64,000 nucleotides of DNA from Leptospira noumeaensis (lineage in GTDB: Bacteria > Spirochaetota > Leptospiria > Leptospirales > Leptospiraceae): assembly GCF_004770765.1 (NCBI RefSeq), contig NZ_RQFK01000007.1, forward strand, positions 124,001 through 188,000. The letters run 5' to 3'. A program made the translations under genes and the position numbers. Position 1 is the first letter of the stretch. Each line of letters starts with the position of its first letter. The notes beneath the pieces are model-generated. The model ran no database searches and had not been told where the DNA came from. It was given only the letters and a program-made list of their open reading frames with translations. Positions 16,996 through 26,044 of this stretch are shown piece by piece.

Positions 16996-17553
16996 ATGTC
17001 CCAAAAGTACCGCGAACAACTCTTCGTTTGGATGAAATCATACGCTTACCGCTATTCTGAGACCAGTTTTAAGCTGGCGAGTGGGTTAGAATCTAACCAT
17101 TATTTCAATTGTAAGGAAGTCACTCTCCATCCAGAACGCCTTGCCATTTTGGCTGAGTGTTTTGTTGAGGAAATCATTCCTAAACTGGGTATTGAATTCC
17201 AAGCCGTCGGAGGACTCACTCTCGGTGCGGATCCACTAGCATACTCTATCGCTTTATCATACCAGAGGAAAGGGAAACTCATTTACCCTTTGGTGGTTCG
17301 AAAAGAGGCAAAGGGTCATGGGACTGGCCAACAAATCGAAGGATTCTGGAAAGAAGTAAAGTCTTGTTTGGTTCTAGATGATGTAATTACTACTGGTGGA
17401 TCCACTTTGAAAGCAGTCCAAGTGTTGAGAGAGGCTGGAATTTCTGTGACTAAAGGAATCTGTATTTTAAACCGCGAAGAAGGTGGTGCAGAGAATTTAG
17501 AAAAATCAGGAATCCAAATGGAGTCTATCTTTCGCAAAAGTGAGTTTTTCTAA
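16996..17553 (+). CDS. pyrE: Orotate phosphoribosyltransferase
   Basis: 185 residues from the ATG at 16996; an upstream in-frame start at 16894 would place 34 extra residues across the palindromic repeat and is rejected. The enzyme converts orotate and PRPP to OMP, the fifth step of UMP synthesis. Diagnostic features are FKLASGLESNHYFNCKEVTL near the N-terminus and the PRPP-binding loop VLDDVITTGGST near residue 125. GKLIYPLVVRKEAKGHGTG forms the flexible catalytic loop. The stop overlaps the next start as TAATG, so the two genes are translationally coupled. Confidence 0.93.
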   Translation: MSQKYREQLFVWMKSYAYRYSETSFKLASGLESNHYFNCKEVTLHPERLAILAECFVEEIIPKLGIEFQAVGGLTLGADPLAYSIALSYQRKGKLIYPLVVRKEAKGHGTGQQIEGFWKEVKSCLVLDDVITTGGSTLKAVQVLREAGISVTKGICILNREEGGAENLEKSGIQMESIFRKSEFF

Positions 17554-18305
17554 TGAGCAACCCAAAGATATTTCTTTATGATGTAAATTTATTTCGGAGT
17601 AAATTATTAAAAAGGACTTGGACAGTCATTGTTCTATTTCTAATTTTTGTTTCCTATAACAGTCTGCAGGTGCCGAAAGAAGGTAGGGTTCAGTTTTTAA
17701 CAATTTTCCTTCCTTTACTTGGTTTGTTCTTTTGGTTTTTAAGGAAAAACTTTTTAAAACAAGTGGAAATCCTTTCTTCCGGACGAATTGAACTGGATGG
17801 TGGTTCCCTCAAACAATTTGATGCCAATGGAAATTGTGCTACCATTCGGATCAAAGATTTAGAGCAAATCACTACTGATAAATTTCGCGGATATGATCGC
17901 ATAGTACTAGAAACAAAAGAAAAAATTCATCCCATTGTGAATCTTGCTTCCCGAGAAGAATTGGTTTCTATTTTGGAAAAAGAAACGGGAATCAAACATA
18001 ATGTTGATGCAACAGAAGATAAGTTGTGGAACTTAAAATCTCCTTTATACTTTATTCCAAGTATTTTGGTTTTAGCTGCCTTTTATATTCCAGCGCTTAA
18101 GGAAAAATTTTCTATTTTGTCCCCAGAGTTTTTGGGATTATTTTTTAACGTGAATTTAATCATTTACCTGCTTTACATTCCAGAAAAACAAAATCATACA
18201 ATCAGTCAGTTTTCATTGAAAAGAAGGATGATTTTTATTAGTTTAGTTGTGTTTTTCTTCCAGGTTTACATCCAGTTGGATAAATCAGGTTGGTTTAAAA
18301 GTTAA
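17553..18305 (+). CDS. Hypothetical membrane protein coupled to pyrE
   Basis: 250 residues, not recognised. Two hydrophobic segments near the N-terminus (about 20-37 and 47-63) are followed by a soluble stretch (about 65-150) with a beta-rich pattern, then three more hydrophobic segments (about 162-178, 190-210 and 225-245). The arrangement recalls small bacterial PH-like membrane proteins, but this is only a shape. Its ATG overlaps the pyrE stop codon by one base, so it is expressed with pyrE. Confidence 0.6.
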   Translation: MSNPKIFLYDVNLFRSKLLKRTWTVIVLFLIFVSYNSLQVPKEGRVQFLTIFLPLLGLFFWFLRKNFLKQVEILSSGRIELDGGSLKQFDANGNCATIRIKDLEQITTDKFRGYDRIVLETKEKIHPIVNLASREELVSILEKETGIKHNVDATEDKLWNLKSPLYFIPSILVLAAFYIPALKEKFSILSPEFLGLFFNVNLIIYLLYIPEKQNHTISQFSLKRRMIFISLVVFFFQVYIQLDKSGWFKS

Positions 18306-18317
18306 GTTTTCTATAAA

Positions 18318-19220
18318 TTAGTTTTCTTGTTTTGATCCAACACTTTGCCTAAGCATATTGAGTTTTGCTTGGGCATACCTTCTGAGTTCGATCATCTCTG
18401 CAGAATATCTTTTCAGAAGGTTGTCTTGATCCAATCGGTTTTCCATCAGTTGAAGCGTATCACGAACGTATTTAATATCTTTTTCTTCTTTTAGTTTTCC
18501 GGACTGGATTAGTTTTTTTACGATATCAAACTCATATTTTCTAAAATGAACTCTTAGTAAAAATTCGGTAGAAAAGTTTTCTTTGGCTTTTATCCAGTTC
18601 TGGTCAACTTTTTCCTTTGGTCCTTGTTCTTTGAGTTGGTCTACTGCCCGTTTGGTTGGGTCAAAGTCTCTGGTTGTTGTTGCCAACTCATCTGCAGCGT
18701 TGATTTCATCTTTGAAAATTTCTTGAAGTTTGTTCCTTCGCCATTGGTCAGTATATTCGTAACTTTGGGCGGTTAACATTCTTTGGAATTCTTCTAACAT
18801 AACGGAAACGTTGATAGATCGGCCAAGTGGAGTGTTGTTAAACTCTTTGATTTTTGGAAATAATTCTCGTGTAATTTGAAATGCAGATTTTCGTTTGTAG
18901 TTGCTGGCCTCGTAAAGTTTTTCCAGTGATTCTTCAGAATGTTTTTTTAATTCGTTCAAAATGAACGGCTCAGCAAAAACATAAGCATCTTCACCATAAA
19001 CAAATAAATTTGGATCGGGAGCTACGACAGATACAATGAAAATATAATGGCTGTCTCTCAAAGCGGTAAGTAATTTTCTAAGATCCTCTTCGGTTCGCGA
19101 TAGTTGGGAAGACCAAATTCGTAAATGTGTATCTGATGTTGGGATTTTTTCTCTTGATTCGAGGTTTTCTTTACGAATCAAATCTGCAAGTTCCAAACAG
19201 ACTTTGATACTTCCGGCCAT
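18318..19220 (-). CDS. Hypothetical helical cytoplasmic protein
   Basis: 300 residues, not recognised. There is no signal peptide or membrane segment. Composition is highly charged and mostly helical; the last 90 residues have heptad character (KLKEEKDIKYVRDTLQLMEN), suggesting a coiled coil. A small hydrophobic beta patch (HYIFIVSVVAPDP) lies around residues 58-70. It is downstream of the ABC exporter genes on the same strand, 37 bases away, and could be part of that transcript. Confidence 0.6.
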   Translation of the reverse strand: MAGSIKVCLELADLIRKENLESREKIPTSDTHLRIWSSQLSRTEEDLRKLLTALRDSHYIFIVSVVAPDPNLFVYGEDAYVFAEPFILNELKKHSEESLEKLYEASNYKRKSAFQITRELFPKIKEFNNTPLGRSINVSVMLEEFQRMLTAQSYEYTDQWRRNKLQEIFKDEINAADELATTTRDFDPTKRAVDQLKEQGPKEKVDQNWIKAKENFSTEFLLRVHFRKYEFDIVKKLIQSGKLKEEKDIKYVRDTLQLMENRLDQDNLLKRYSAEMIELRRYAQAKLNMLRQSVGSKQEN

Positions 19221-19257
19221 GAATAGAGGTTACTAGTAGTGCTTTTTCGGTAAAGAA

Positions 19258-21717
19258 TTATTCATATTTCAATTCTTTTGAAATTCTCATTCGTTCTAGA
19301 AAATAAAATGGTATGAGGCAAATGAGGACATTAATGAGAGGGATTAGTATCGGGAGTTTTACTACAAAGTGGATTGGGTATTGGAAATTAAGTATCCATC
19401 CAAATGCATTTCGATTGATTCCAAAAATGACAATAGGGGAGAGAATGAGGCTATTTAAAACACCGGCAAAAAATCCAAGGGTAACTAGGAAGAGGGCTTG
19501 GGAATATATCAGTTGAAATATTTGGAATGAGTCCATTCCAATTGCTTTTAGGCCTGCCAGAATTTTTGATTTTTCTTTGATAAAATAAATGAGTGAGGTA
19601 GAGAGGGCAAGTATTGAAATGAATAGTGCTGAAATTTTTAATGTATCTAAAATGGAAAACACTTGGTTCATTCCATCTAAATAGATTTTTTTTAGTTCGG
19701 TTAAATTTATGTATTTTAAATCATATTTGTTAGATATTTTTTGAAGGTTTTGAATGGTTTCCTCCTCACTCTGATTTTTGTTTTTAAATATTCGAATGGA
19801 ACTTAAAAATTTTGTATGATAGTTTTTTCGAAAAAAGGAATAATCCATCATGATAGTTCCTCTTTCTGAAAAAAAATGTTCTTTTTCATCTTGGATTTTT
19901 ATGGAAACAAGTGAATTAAAATTTGTACTGATGGTTATTGAATCTCCGGTGCAAATATGATCCAAAAAACATAAATTTTTTGATACAATCAATTGGTTTT
20001 TATCATAGGACGGAGGAAAGGATAATACATGTAAAGTGTAGTATTTTCCATTCACCACGAACTTAGAATCAATGTAGAATGGTTCTACTTTGAAAAAATT
20101 TGGATCTTTTTCCATCTCTTCAAAAACGAAAACAGGAACACCTGACTCTCCCGTATTCAATTTCTTTTCATTGATTAAGGAATAATCGGATTTGTTTTCT
20201 TCGTCCACCCAGCGAACAAGAGACTTCTCGTAACTATCGGTTAGACAAGTTAAGGTAAAAACAAGGGAGGTTGCAAGCATGATCGTAGAGGCTGTGAGTC
20301 CATACTTCCATGGTTCCGTTGCCAATTCTTTTAACCCAATTTCAATACTAGGGGAAACATTGAATTTCGAAAGAATTCTATCTAATAATTTTATACAAAT
20401 GGGGATTGATAGAAAAATAAGTAAAACAAATCCAAGGATGACGAACCCAACTCCAATCATTCCTGGAGCCATTTGTTTTGCAAAACGAATCAATCCTAAA
20501 CCAAAGCCTAAAGGAATCGTAAGTAAAGAGAGGTATAAAATTTTTGTTTTCGAAAAACCTAAAATTGTTAAGTTTTCTTCTGTTTCTCTTTCTCGAATGA
20601 GGTCAATGGGAAGGATTTGAAATGTTTTGTAGGAATTGTAAATAGATGCGATGATTGATCCGCAAATTGAAATGATAAATCCTATAAAAATAATGGAGAT
20701 TGGTATATTTCTGTAAGATTGAATTTGGTTAGCGTCTGTTACTGTATTAACAGTGGAGATTAGGTTTGTGTTTGCAATAAAAATTCCAAACACAATTCCT
20801 AGGAGTCCACCAAAAAAACCAATGATCATGGCTTGCGACAAAAATAACATAAAGTTTGTTGTTTTGTTGGATCCAATGGATAGTAAAATTCCAAATTCAT
20901 GTTTTCTTGCGAGGAATAGTCCCGTAAACATATTGGAAACCATAAAAAATGAAATTAAAACAGAGACCAAAGATACGATAGTAAGGTTTATTTTTAAAGA
21001 ACCTAAGGCTAGTCCTGCCCTTTCAATTAAAGTTTCTTTTGATTCATAAACCCATTGTTCGGAAACGACGGGTATTAAGGTAGAGGTAGAAATGGTTTTG
21101 CCAGTTTTTGTTAATCTAATGGAAGTTAACTGTGAAGAAAGATGGCAGAGGGATTGGAGTCTAACAATATCCATTACTATAAATAAACCCTCGGCAGGTA
21201 GGACTAAAAAATCATCCTTTTGAAGGGTAAGATCACTGGAACAAATAGATATGGAAGCTTTACCTCCTAAAAATTGGATTTTGTCTGCGAGAGTTTGGCT
21301 AATTAAATATTTGGGAAATTTTCCCATTTTATTTTCTGTATCGATAATAGTTCCAGAAAGTAGAATGTCTTTTCCGATGACTGGAATGCTAATGATTTGG
21401 TTATTAGTTAAACTTAGAATTCCCTTAGATTGGAATTCTGGTTCTAGATTGATTTCTTCTGGTGTTACGGATTCAAGTGTTTTTAGAAAACGATCCGTCG
21501 CCCCCTCGGTTTGGTTGTTTGCCACATACCTTCCAATGAAATCTTTCGAAGAATACCCAATCATTTGGTCAACGACTGTCTGTTCGGCTCTCCAAGCATT
21601 GATTTGTGTGCTGACAAACAGTGCAATTCCTAGGCTAATACCAAGGATTGATAACATGATTTTAGGAAAATGGTTTTTGAAATAACCAAAAATAAAAGAA
21701 TAATATACCTCTTTCAT
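19258..21717 (-). CDS. ABC transporter permease, FtsX/MacB-type, duplicated
   Basis: 819 residues. There is one N-terminal TM helix, a periplasmic MacB-like domain (about 35-235), a three-TM FtsX unit (about 245-370), another TM pair (about 400-450), a second periplasmic domain, and a second three-TM FtsX unit at the C-terminus (about 690-810). This two-unit layout is that of large FtsX-family permeases that move lipids, lipoproteins or peptides by mechanotransmission rather than pumping across the membrane. Its start overlaps the ATPase stop as ATGA. No membrane fusion protein is adjacent, so the substrate is unknown. Confidence 0.88.
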   Translation of the reverse strand: MKEVYYSFIFGYFKNHFPKIMLSILGISLGIALFVSTQINAWRAEQTVVDQMIGYSSKDFIGRYVANNQTEGATDRFLKTLESVTPEEINLEPEFQSKGILSLTNNQIISIPVIGKDILLSGTIIDTENKMGKFPKYLISQTLADKIQFLGGKASISICSSDLTLQKDDFLVLPAEGLFIVMDIVRLQSLCHLSSQLTSIRLTKTGKTISTSTLIPVVSEQWVYESKETLIERAGLALGSLKINLTIVSLVSVLISFFMVSNMFTGLFLARKHEFGILLSIGSNKTTNFMLFLSQAMIIGFFGGLLGIVFGIFIANTNLISTVNTVTDANQIQSYRNIPISIIFIGFIISICGSIIASIYNSYKTFQILPIDLIRERETEENLTILGFSKTKILYLSLLTIPLGFGLGLIRFAKQMAPGMIGVGFVILGFVLLIFLSIPICIKLLDRILSKFNVSPSIEIGLKELATEPWKYGLTASTIMLATSLVFTLTCLTDSYEKSLVRWVDEENKSDYSLINEKKLNTGESGVPVFVFEEMEKDPNFFKVEPFYIDSKFVVNGKYYTLHVLSFPPSYDKNQLIVSKNLCFLDHICTGDSITISTNFNSLVSIKIQDEKEHFFSERGTIMMDYSFFRKNYHTKFLSSIRIFKNKNQSEEETIQNLQKISNKYDLKYINLTELKKIYLDGMNQVFSILDTLKISALFISILALSTSLIYFIKEKSKILAGLKAIGMDSFQIFQLIYSQALFLVTLGFFAGVLNSLILSPIVIFGINRNAFGWILNFQYPIHFVVKLPILIPLINVLICLIPFYFLERMRISKELKYE

Positions 21718-22418
21718 TTGGTTTGGATTTTACCATCTAACAGGTGAAGGTTGATGTCCCCAGATTCGCCAATCTGTTCATTGTGTGTTACAAGAAATAC
21801 CGATATACCTAAGTCTTTCACACAAGTTTCAAAGAGTTTCATAATCAGCTCCGAAGTTAAAGAATCTAAGTTCCCCGTTGGTTCATCTGCCAGAATGAGT
21901 TTTGGTTCGTGGACAAGGGCACGGGCAATGGACACTCTTTGTTTTTCGCCTCCCGACATTTCTTTGGGAGAAAATTCTTTTCTGTGGCCAAGCCCAACTA
22001 ACGAAAGAACTTCGTTTGCTTTTTTCTTAGCCACTGATTTTGGAATTCCAGAAAGATGTAGGGGCAGAGCTACATTATCCAATGCTGATAAATAAGGAAA
22101 TAAATGAAAAAATTGAAAGACTATTCCAATAGTTTTTCGTCTGTAATTGGTAAGTTCCTTTTCTGTTGCCAGGGATAATTGGTTTCCAAAAACTTCGATT
22201 TTGCCGGAATCGGCAGTTTCGATGGCGGATAGAATGTTCAGTAAAGTAGACTTTCCACTTCCGGATGGACCCATTAAGGTAACTAGTTTTTTTTCGGCGA
22301 TTTCAAGAGAGATATCATTCAGAATGGGAAAGGTAAGTTCACCTTGGTTGTACGTTTTGTTTACATGTTCCATTTTGATGACAGGAATTGAGTATAATTC
22401 TTTTTTTTGAGTGTTCAC
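21714..22418 (-). CDS. ABC transporter ATPase, LolD/MacB-type
   Basis: 234 residues with a complete nucleotide-binding domain: Walker A GPSGSGKST (about residue 51), Q-loop VFQFFHLFPYLS, signature MSGGEKQRVSIARAL, Walker B LILADEPTGNLDS and switch VTHNEQIG. The PTGNLDS and Q-loop contexts place it in the LolD/MacB/FtsE group, which pairs with FtsX-type permeases; the permease gene follows with a 4-base overlap. It is divergent from the Hyf-like cluster, with 58 bases between start codons. Confidence 0.92.
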   Translation of the reverse strand: MNTQKKELYSIPVIKMEHVNKTYNQGELTFPILNDISLEIAEKKLVTLMGPSGSGKSTLLNILSAIETADSGKIEVFGNQLSLATEKELTNYRRKTIGIVFQFFHLFPYLSALDNVALPLHLSGIPKSVAKKKANEVLSLVGLGHRKEFSPKEMSGGEKQRVSIARALVHEPKLILADEPTGNLDSLTSELIMKLFETCVKDLGISVFLVTHNEQIGESGDINLHLLDGKIQTK

Positions 22419-22476
22419 TAAAAATAACTTCCCAGATATCAGACCGTAGAGAATATCAAGATAGAGGATTCACTGA

Positions 22477-22767
22477 TTGTTAGCACGTATATTTTTCATC
22501 CTGCTCCTATCAGTTTTGTTCATCGGGAAATCACAAACCTTGGTTTCTGTTTTTGAATCTACCGAATCTGGAGAAATTTTTTCCTGCGAAAAAAACTTAG
22601 AAGAACCTTCGGGGGAAGAAAAGAATTTTTTGTTTATTTCTTCTACACCTGTTTACATTTCTCTCACTCTTTCACCTTTTTTATTAGTTTCAGTACATCG
22701 TAATTTTCATTTTTTCCCGTTTAAATTTCCTGACCGTCGTGGTCCACCTCATTTGACTAAAACTTAG
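22477..22767 (+). CDS. Hypothetical small secreted or membrane protein ahead of the Hyf-like cluster
   Basis: 96 residues from a TTG start with AGAGG ten bases upstream. The N-terminus is a strong hydrophobic segment (ARIFFILLLSVLFIG), probably a signal peptide. A second hydrophobic stretch (STPVYISLTLSPFLLVSV) is followed by an aromatic, basic tail (HRNFHFFPF ... PPHLTKT). It is not recognised. It sits 32 bases before the first subunit gene in the same direction and is probably the first gene of that operon, so it could be an accessory subunit. Confidence 0.5.
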   Translation: MLARIFFILLLSVLFIGKSQTLVSVFESTESGEIFSCEKNLEEPSGEEKNFLFISSTPVYISLTLSPFLLVSVHRNFHFFPFKFPDRRGPPHLTKT

Positions 22768-22799
22768 TTTTTCTTTAAAAATTTTATTTTGAGGTAGTT

Positions 22800-24545
22800 A
22801 TGTTAGAAGATGAAAAAAAATCAATCTTCCGGTCAATTTTGGTGGGTATTTCCGCTCTGTTACCCTTATGTATATTCTTATCTTCTAATTATGATATATT
22901 GTCCGTAGATTTCCCAATTTTAGTTGGACTTGTCATTCAGGCCTATATTGGATTTTCTTCCTTTATGTTGGTTCAGTCGTATGAGCCGAAAGAAAAAAAC
23001 AAAGTCACTGTCGGTTATATTATTTTTTGGTCTGCCTTAGGTGTGTGTTATTTATCAGGCAAATCTCTCATCCTTCCTATTGCTTTGGAAGTAACTTCGT
23101 TTTCTACCATTCTCATTTATTCGGGCACTGAATTTGGAAAAAAACAAATTGAAAGTTTAGGTTCTTTGTTACTGGCTTCAGGTATAGCTGCTTTATTTCT
23201 CTCCGCCTGGGTTATGTTACCCGATGGTGATCCCATTGGAATTTTACTTTTGTTGATTGGACTTTTGATTAAGTCTGGTTTCTCCGGTTTTCATTTATGG
23301 ATACCAAAGGTAAATGAAGGTGGTCCTTCCCATGCTTTGGGATCCTTTGCTGGAGTTTTGGAAGTTTTCCCCTTGTTACTTTTTTATCGTTATGTTTTAC
23401 CAAACCAATTGGATCCCATCATTTATCAGATTTTGTTTCCGCTTGCTGCTCTTGGGATATTTTTTGGAGGGATCACTAGTTTCTTTCATAAAGATCCAAA
23501 AATATCACTCGCATATAGTTCCGTGGAATCCATAAACTTTCTTTGGCTCTGTCTTATCATCGCTGGAATGTTTCAATTTTCCATTGATTCTGAGCTCATG
23601 AATTTAAGTAATTCCTTTCGAATTTTATTTTTCCTAAGTTTATTCCATCACTGTTTTTCAAAAACCTTTCAATTGTTTTCTATTGGAATGGTCGCCCGAT
23701 TAAAAAACTCGAGTTCTAGTGATGAATTAAAAGGAATTGGTAGGTTACTGGGTATTTCACCATTGTTAGCTGGTGCCGGTACTTTTAGTTATGCAGTCCT
23801 TCCTGGGACATTGGGATTTGTTTCAGAAGCAACTTACTTCTATCTCAATGCTCGGATTTTAGATCTACCGATTGGACGTTCTGTATTTTTACTCCCTTCT
23901 ATGATTTTTATTTTCTTTGGAATTGTTCTGGGTGGATTTGCTCATATCAAGTTGTTTATGAGTTTGTTTTTGTCGACTCCAAGTAAGGACATCAATATCC
24001 AACCCTTTGGTCCAAAACAAAGGGCATGGGTAACTATTTCTTTATTTAGTTTGGCCCTAGTGATCTTTATTTTTCCACTGGTATTACCCTATTTTGTTCG
24101 ATTGCCTATGTTAAGTCCGTTCGTAGACAAAATGTTAAACGAATGGTTTTGGACAATTTCCATAGTGTCTTATATTACTATTGGTGTTATATTTAGCTTT
24201 CGAATTTTTGATTTTTACCAACTTAAAAAGAATGGAATACCAAAAACAAAAAATTGGGACTGTGGTGGGGGATACAGCGGTCATGAACTTTCGATTCCAA
24301 CCACAGTCTTTTCGGAACCTTTACGAAATTCTCTAGGTCGTTATTTTTTAAATAAACTTGGGGAATCCAAGGTAGATACATTTTTAATCAAGGGGATCAC
24401 TTATTTTTTTACTCTCGGAACCAGATTTGTTTCAGCAACAAACCATCCGAAAGATGAAGATGTGAGTAAATACTTGGCTATTTCTTCTATGTTTTTAATT
24501 TTTATATTTTCACTTTTGATATTAGGTGATTTTGGGGGTTTATAG
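22800..24545 (+). CDS. Hyf/Ehr-like complex, proton-channel subunit HyfB (NuoL/M type)
   Basis: 581 residues with about 14-16 hydrophobic helices. It is an antiporter-like subunit of the complex I/group 4 hydrogenase superfamily. Channel residues look intact: Glu in IALEVTSFS (TM5 position) and Lys in LLIKSGFSGFHLWIP (TM7 position), followed by a broken-helix region with GGPSHALGSFAGV. The C-terminus has the HyfB signature (WDCGGGYSG ... YFLNKLGESKVDTFLI), which separates HyfB/HycC from NuoL. It is the first of six contiguous subunit genes and probably conducts protons (or Na+) in the membrane arm. Confidence 0.88.
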   Translation: MLEDEKKSIFRSILVGISALLPLCIFLSSNYDILSVDFPILVGLVIQAYIGFSSFMLVQSYEPKEKNKVTVGYIIFWSALGVCYLSGKSLILPIALEVTSFSTILIYSGTEFGKKQIESLGSLLLASGIAALFLSAWVMLPDGDPIGILLLLIGLLIKSGFSGFHLWIPKVNEGGPSHALGSFAGVLEVFPLLLFYRYVLPNQLDPIIYQILFPLAALGIFFGGITSFFHKDPKISLAYSSVESINFLWLCLIIAGMFQFSIDSELMNLSNSFRILFFLSLFHHCFSKTFQLFSIGMVARLKNSSSSDELKGIGRLLGISPLLAGAGTFSYAVLPGTLGFVSEATYFYLNARILDLPIGRSVFLLPSMIFIFFGIVLGGFAHIKLFMSLFLSTPSKDINIQPFGPKQRAWVTISLFSLALVIFIFPLVLPYFVRLPMLSPFVDKMLNEWFWTISIVSYITIGVIFSFRIFDFYQLKKNGIPKTKNWDCGGGYSGHELSIPTTVFSEPLRNSLGRYFLNKLGESKVDTFLIKGITYFFTLGTRFVSATNHPKDEDVSKYLAISSMFLIFIFSLLILGDFGGL

Positions 24546-25424
24546 ATGGAAATAACATTATATTATCTCTATTTGGTCATTTTGTTTCTGGTGCTTCCAT
24601 TTCTTCTAACAGGGATTATTCGAAAGGTAAGGGCTTATGCCCAGGGAAGACGTGGGCCAAAATTAATTCAATTTTTCTGGGAAGTGGAAAAATCATTAAG
24701 AAAAACTACAATCTCACACACTAATTTATCTGATTTTACCCATTTGGCTCCGAGAGTGGCGTTATTTTCAGCAATGATGGTTTGGACAATCGTACTTTTT
24801 GAATGGGCTCCCTTCATTTTAATTCCTTTTTTCCTAGCACTTTACCGGTTTGCTTATGTAAGTTTTGCGATGGAAGGGGCATCCTCTTTTGGAGGTATGG
24901 CATCTGGTCGCGAGATTTTACTTTCTGTTATGGCTGAGCCCACTTTTATTTTGATGATTCTTGCAGCCCAGTCTCATATTGAAATTTCCGTTAGTTTGCA
25001 AGGTGCATTCATTGGATTACTATTCCTCTCATTGTCTTTTGTTGCCATACTTGCTGAGCTCGCAAAACCTCCATTTGATGATCCTAGAACACATCTAGAA
25101 TTAACAATGGTTCACGAAGCTATGATTTTAGAGGCTTCAGGAAAACAGTTAGGCCTTTTTGATTTGGCAAGTTCAATCAAACTATCAACTTTACTCGTTT
25201 TTTTGGTTAAGTTGGCGCTGGAACATTCAAAGTTATTTAAAAACGAAGTATTGGATATTTATGCTAGGGAGTTTTTGATCGCACCAATAGTGATCCTACT
25301 TGCGATCATTCTGGGGTTTTGGGAATCGAATAGTGTGAGAAGGAAATGGACTTGGATTCCTGAATTTATGGGCCTTACCTTCATCGCAATTTTGATATTG
25401 GGTACATTGGTTAAATTGTCTTAG
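24546..25424 (+). CDS. Hyf/Ehr-like complex, NuoH-like subunit HyfC
   Basis: 292 residues with about eight TM helices. It corresponds to NuoH/HycD/HyfC, which joins the membrane arm to the peripheral arm. Marks are KVRAYAQGRRGPKLIQFFWE near the start and AELAKPPFDDPRTHLELTMVHEAMILEASG around residues 172-202, a pattern shared with HyfC/HycD. The acidic residues thought to carry protons at this interface are kept. It begins directly after the hyfB-like stop with no gap. Confidence 0.9.
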   Translation: MEITLYYLYLVILFLVLPFLLTGIIRKVRAYAQGRRGPKLIQFFWEVEKSLRKTTISHTNLSDFTHLAPRVALFSAMMVWTIVLFEWAPFILIPFFLALYRFAYVSFAMEGASSFGGMASGREILLSVMAEPTFILMILAAQSHIEISVSLQGAFIGLLFLSLSFVAILAELAKPPFDDPRTHLELTMVHEAMILEASGKQLGLFDLASSIKLSTLLVFLVKLALEHSKLFKNEVLDIYAREFLIAPIVILLAIILGFWESNSVRRKWTWIPEFMGLTFIAILILGTLVKLS

Positions 25425-25432
25425 GGGTTAAT

Positions 25433-26044
25433 ATGGCATACGATTTTATCTATTTATTGTTACTCCTCACTGGTGTTGTTGTTCTCGTTGAGAACCGGCT
25501 CAGTCGGATTATATTCTTTCTAAGCGCACAAGGTTTTTTATTAATTTTTCCTGTGTTACAAACTCATGAGGGAGAATTAAAACATGCAATTTCATTGATT
25601 GTAATGGTTGTTTTGTTTAAAGGAATCCTCACTCCTTGGGTATTGAATTGGACAGCAAATAAATCCAAAATGAATGAAAGTACGGCCCCAAGATTTGGCT
25701 ACTTGGCAACTTTACTTTTTATGGTACTTGGACTTGTACTTGCTGTAAAAATTACAGAAGGAGTGTCTGTTCTTTCCATTCCTGTCCATAAAATTGGATT
25801 AATTTATGTAATTTTACTCGTGTATGTTGGTATTCTTTGTTTTGTTGTTAGGCGGAATTGGCTTGCCCTCATTGCAGGATTTTGTGTATTTGAAAATGGA
25901 ATTTTTGTTCTAACCATGGTTTTGGATAAAGGCCTTCCTGTTGGGCTTGAGTTTGGTTCCTTCTTAGATGCAATTCTTGTGATTGTTTCCGGTGGAATTT
26001 TGCAACTTTCTCCACATATGCATACTAAGGAGAGAAAACTATGA
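25433..26044 (+). CDS. Hyf/Ehr-like complex, membrane subunit HyfE
   Basis: 203 residues, about six TM helices. It matches HyfE in size and order: an N-terminal pair of helices, then a NuoK-like segment (LIAGFCVFENGIFVLTMVL) with a membrane Glu, and LEFGSFLDAILVIVSGGIL near the C-terminus. NuoK-type Glu residues take part in proton transfer. Its stop overlaps the next start (ATGATG), so the genes are translationally coupled. Confidence 0.85.
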   Translation: MAYDFIYLLLLLTGVVVLVENRLSRIIFFLSAQGFLLIFPVLQTHEGELKHAISLIVMVVLFKGILTPWVLNWTANKSKMNESTAPRFGYLATLLFMVLGLVLAVKITEGVSVLSIPVHKIGLIYVILLVYVGILCFVVRRNWLALIAGFCVFENGIFVLTMVLDKGLPVGLEFGSFLDAILVIVSGGILQLSPHMHTKERKL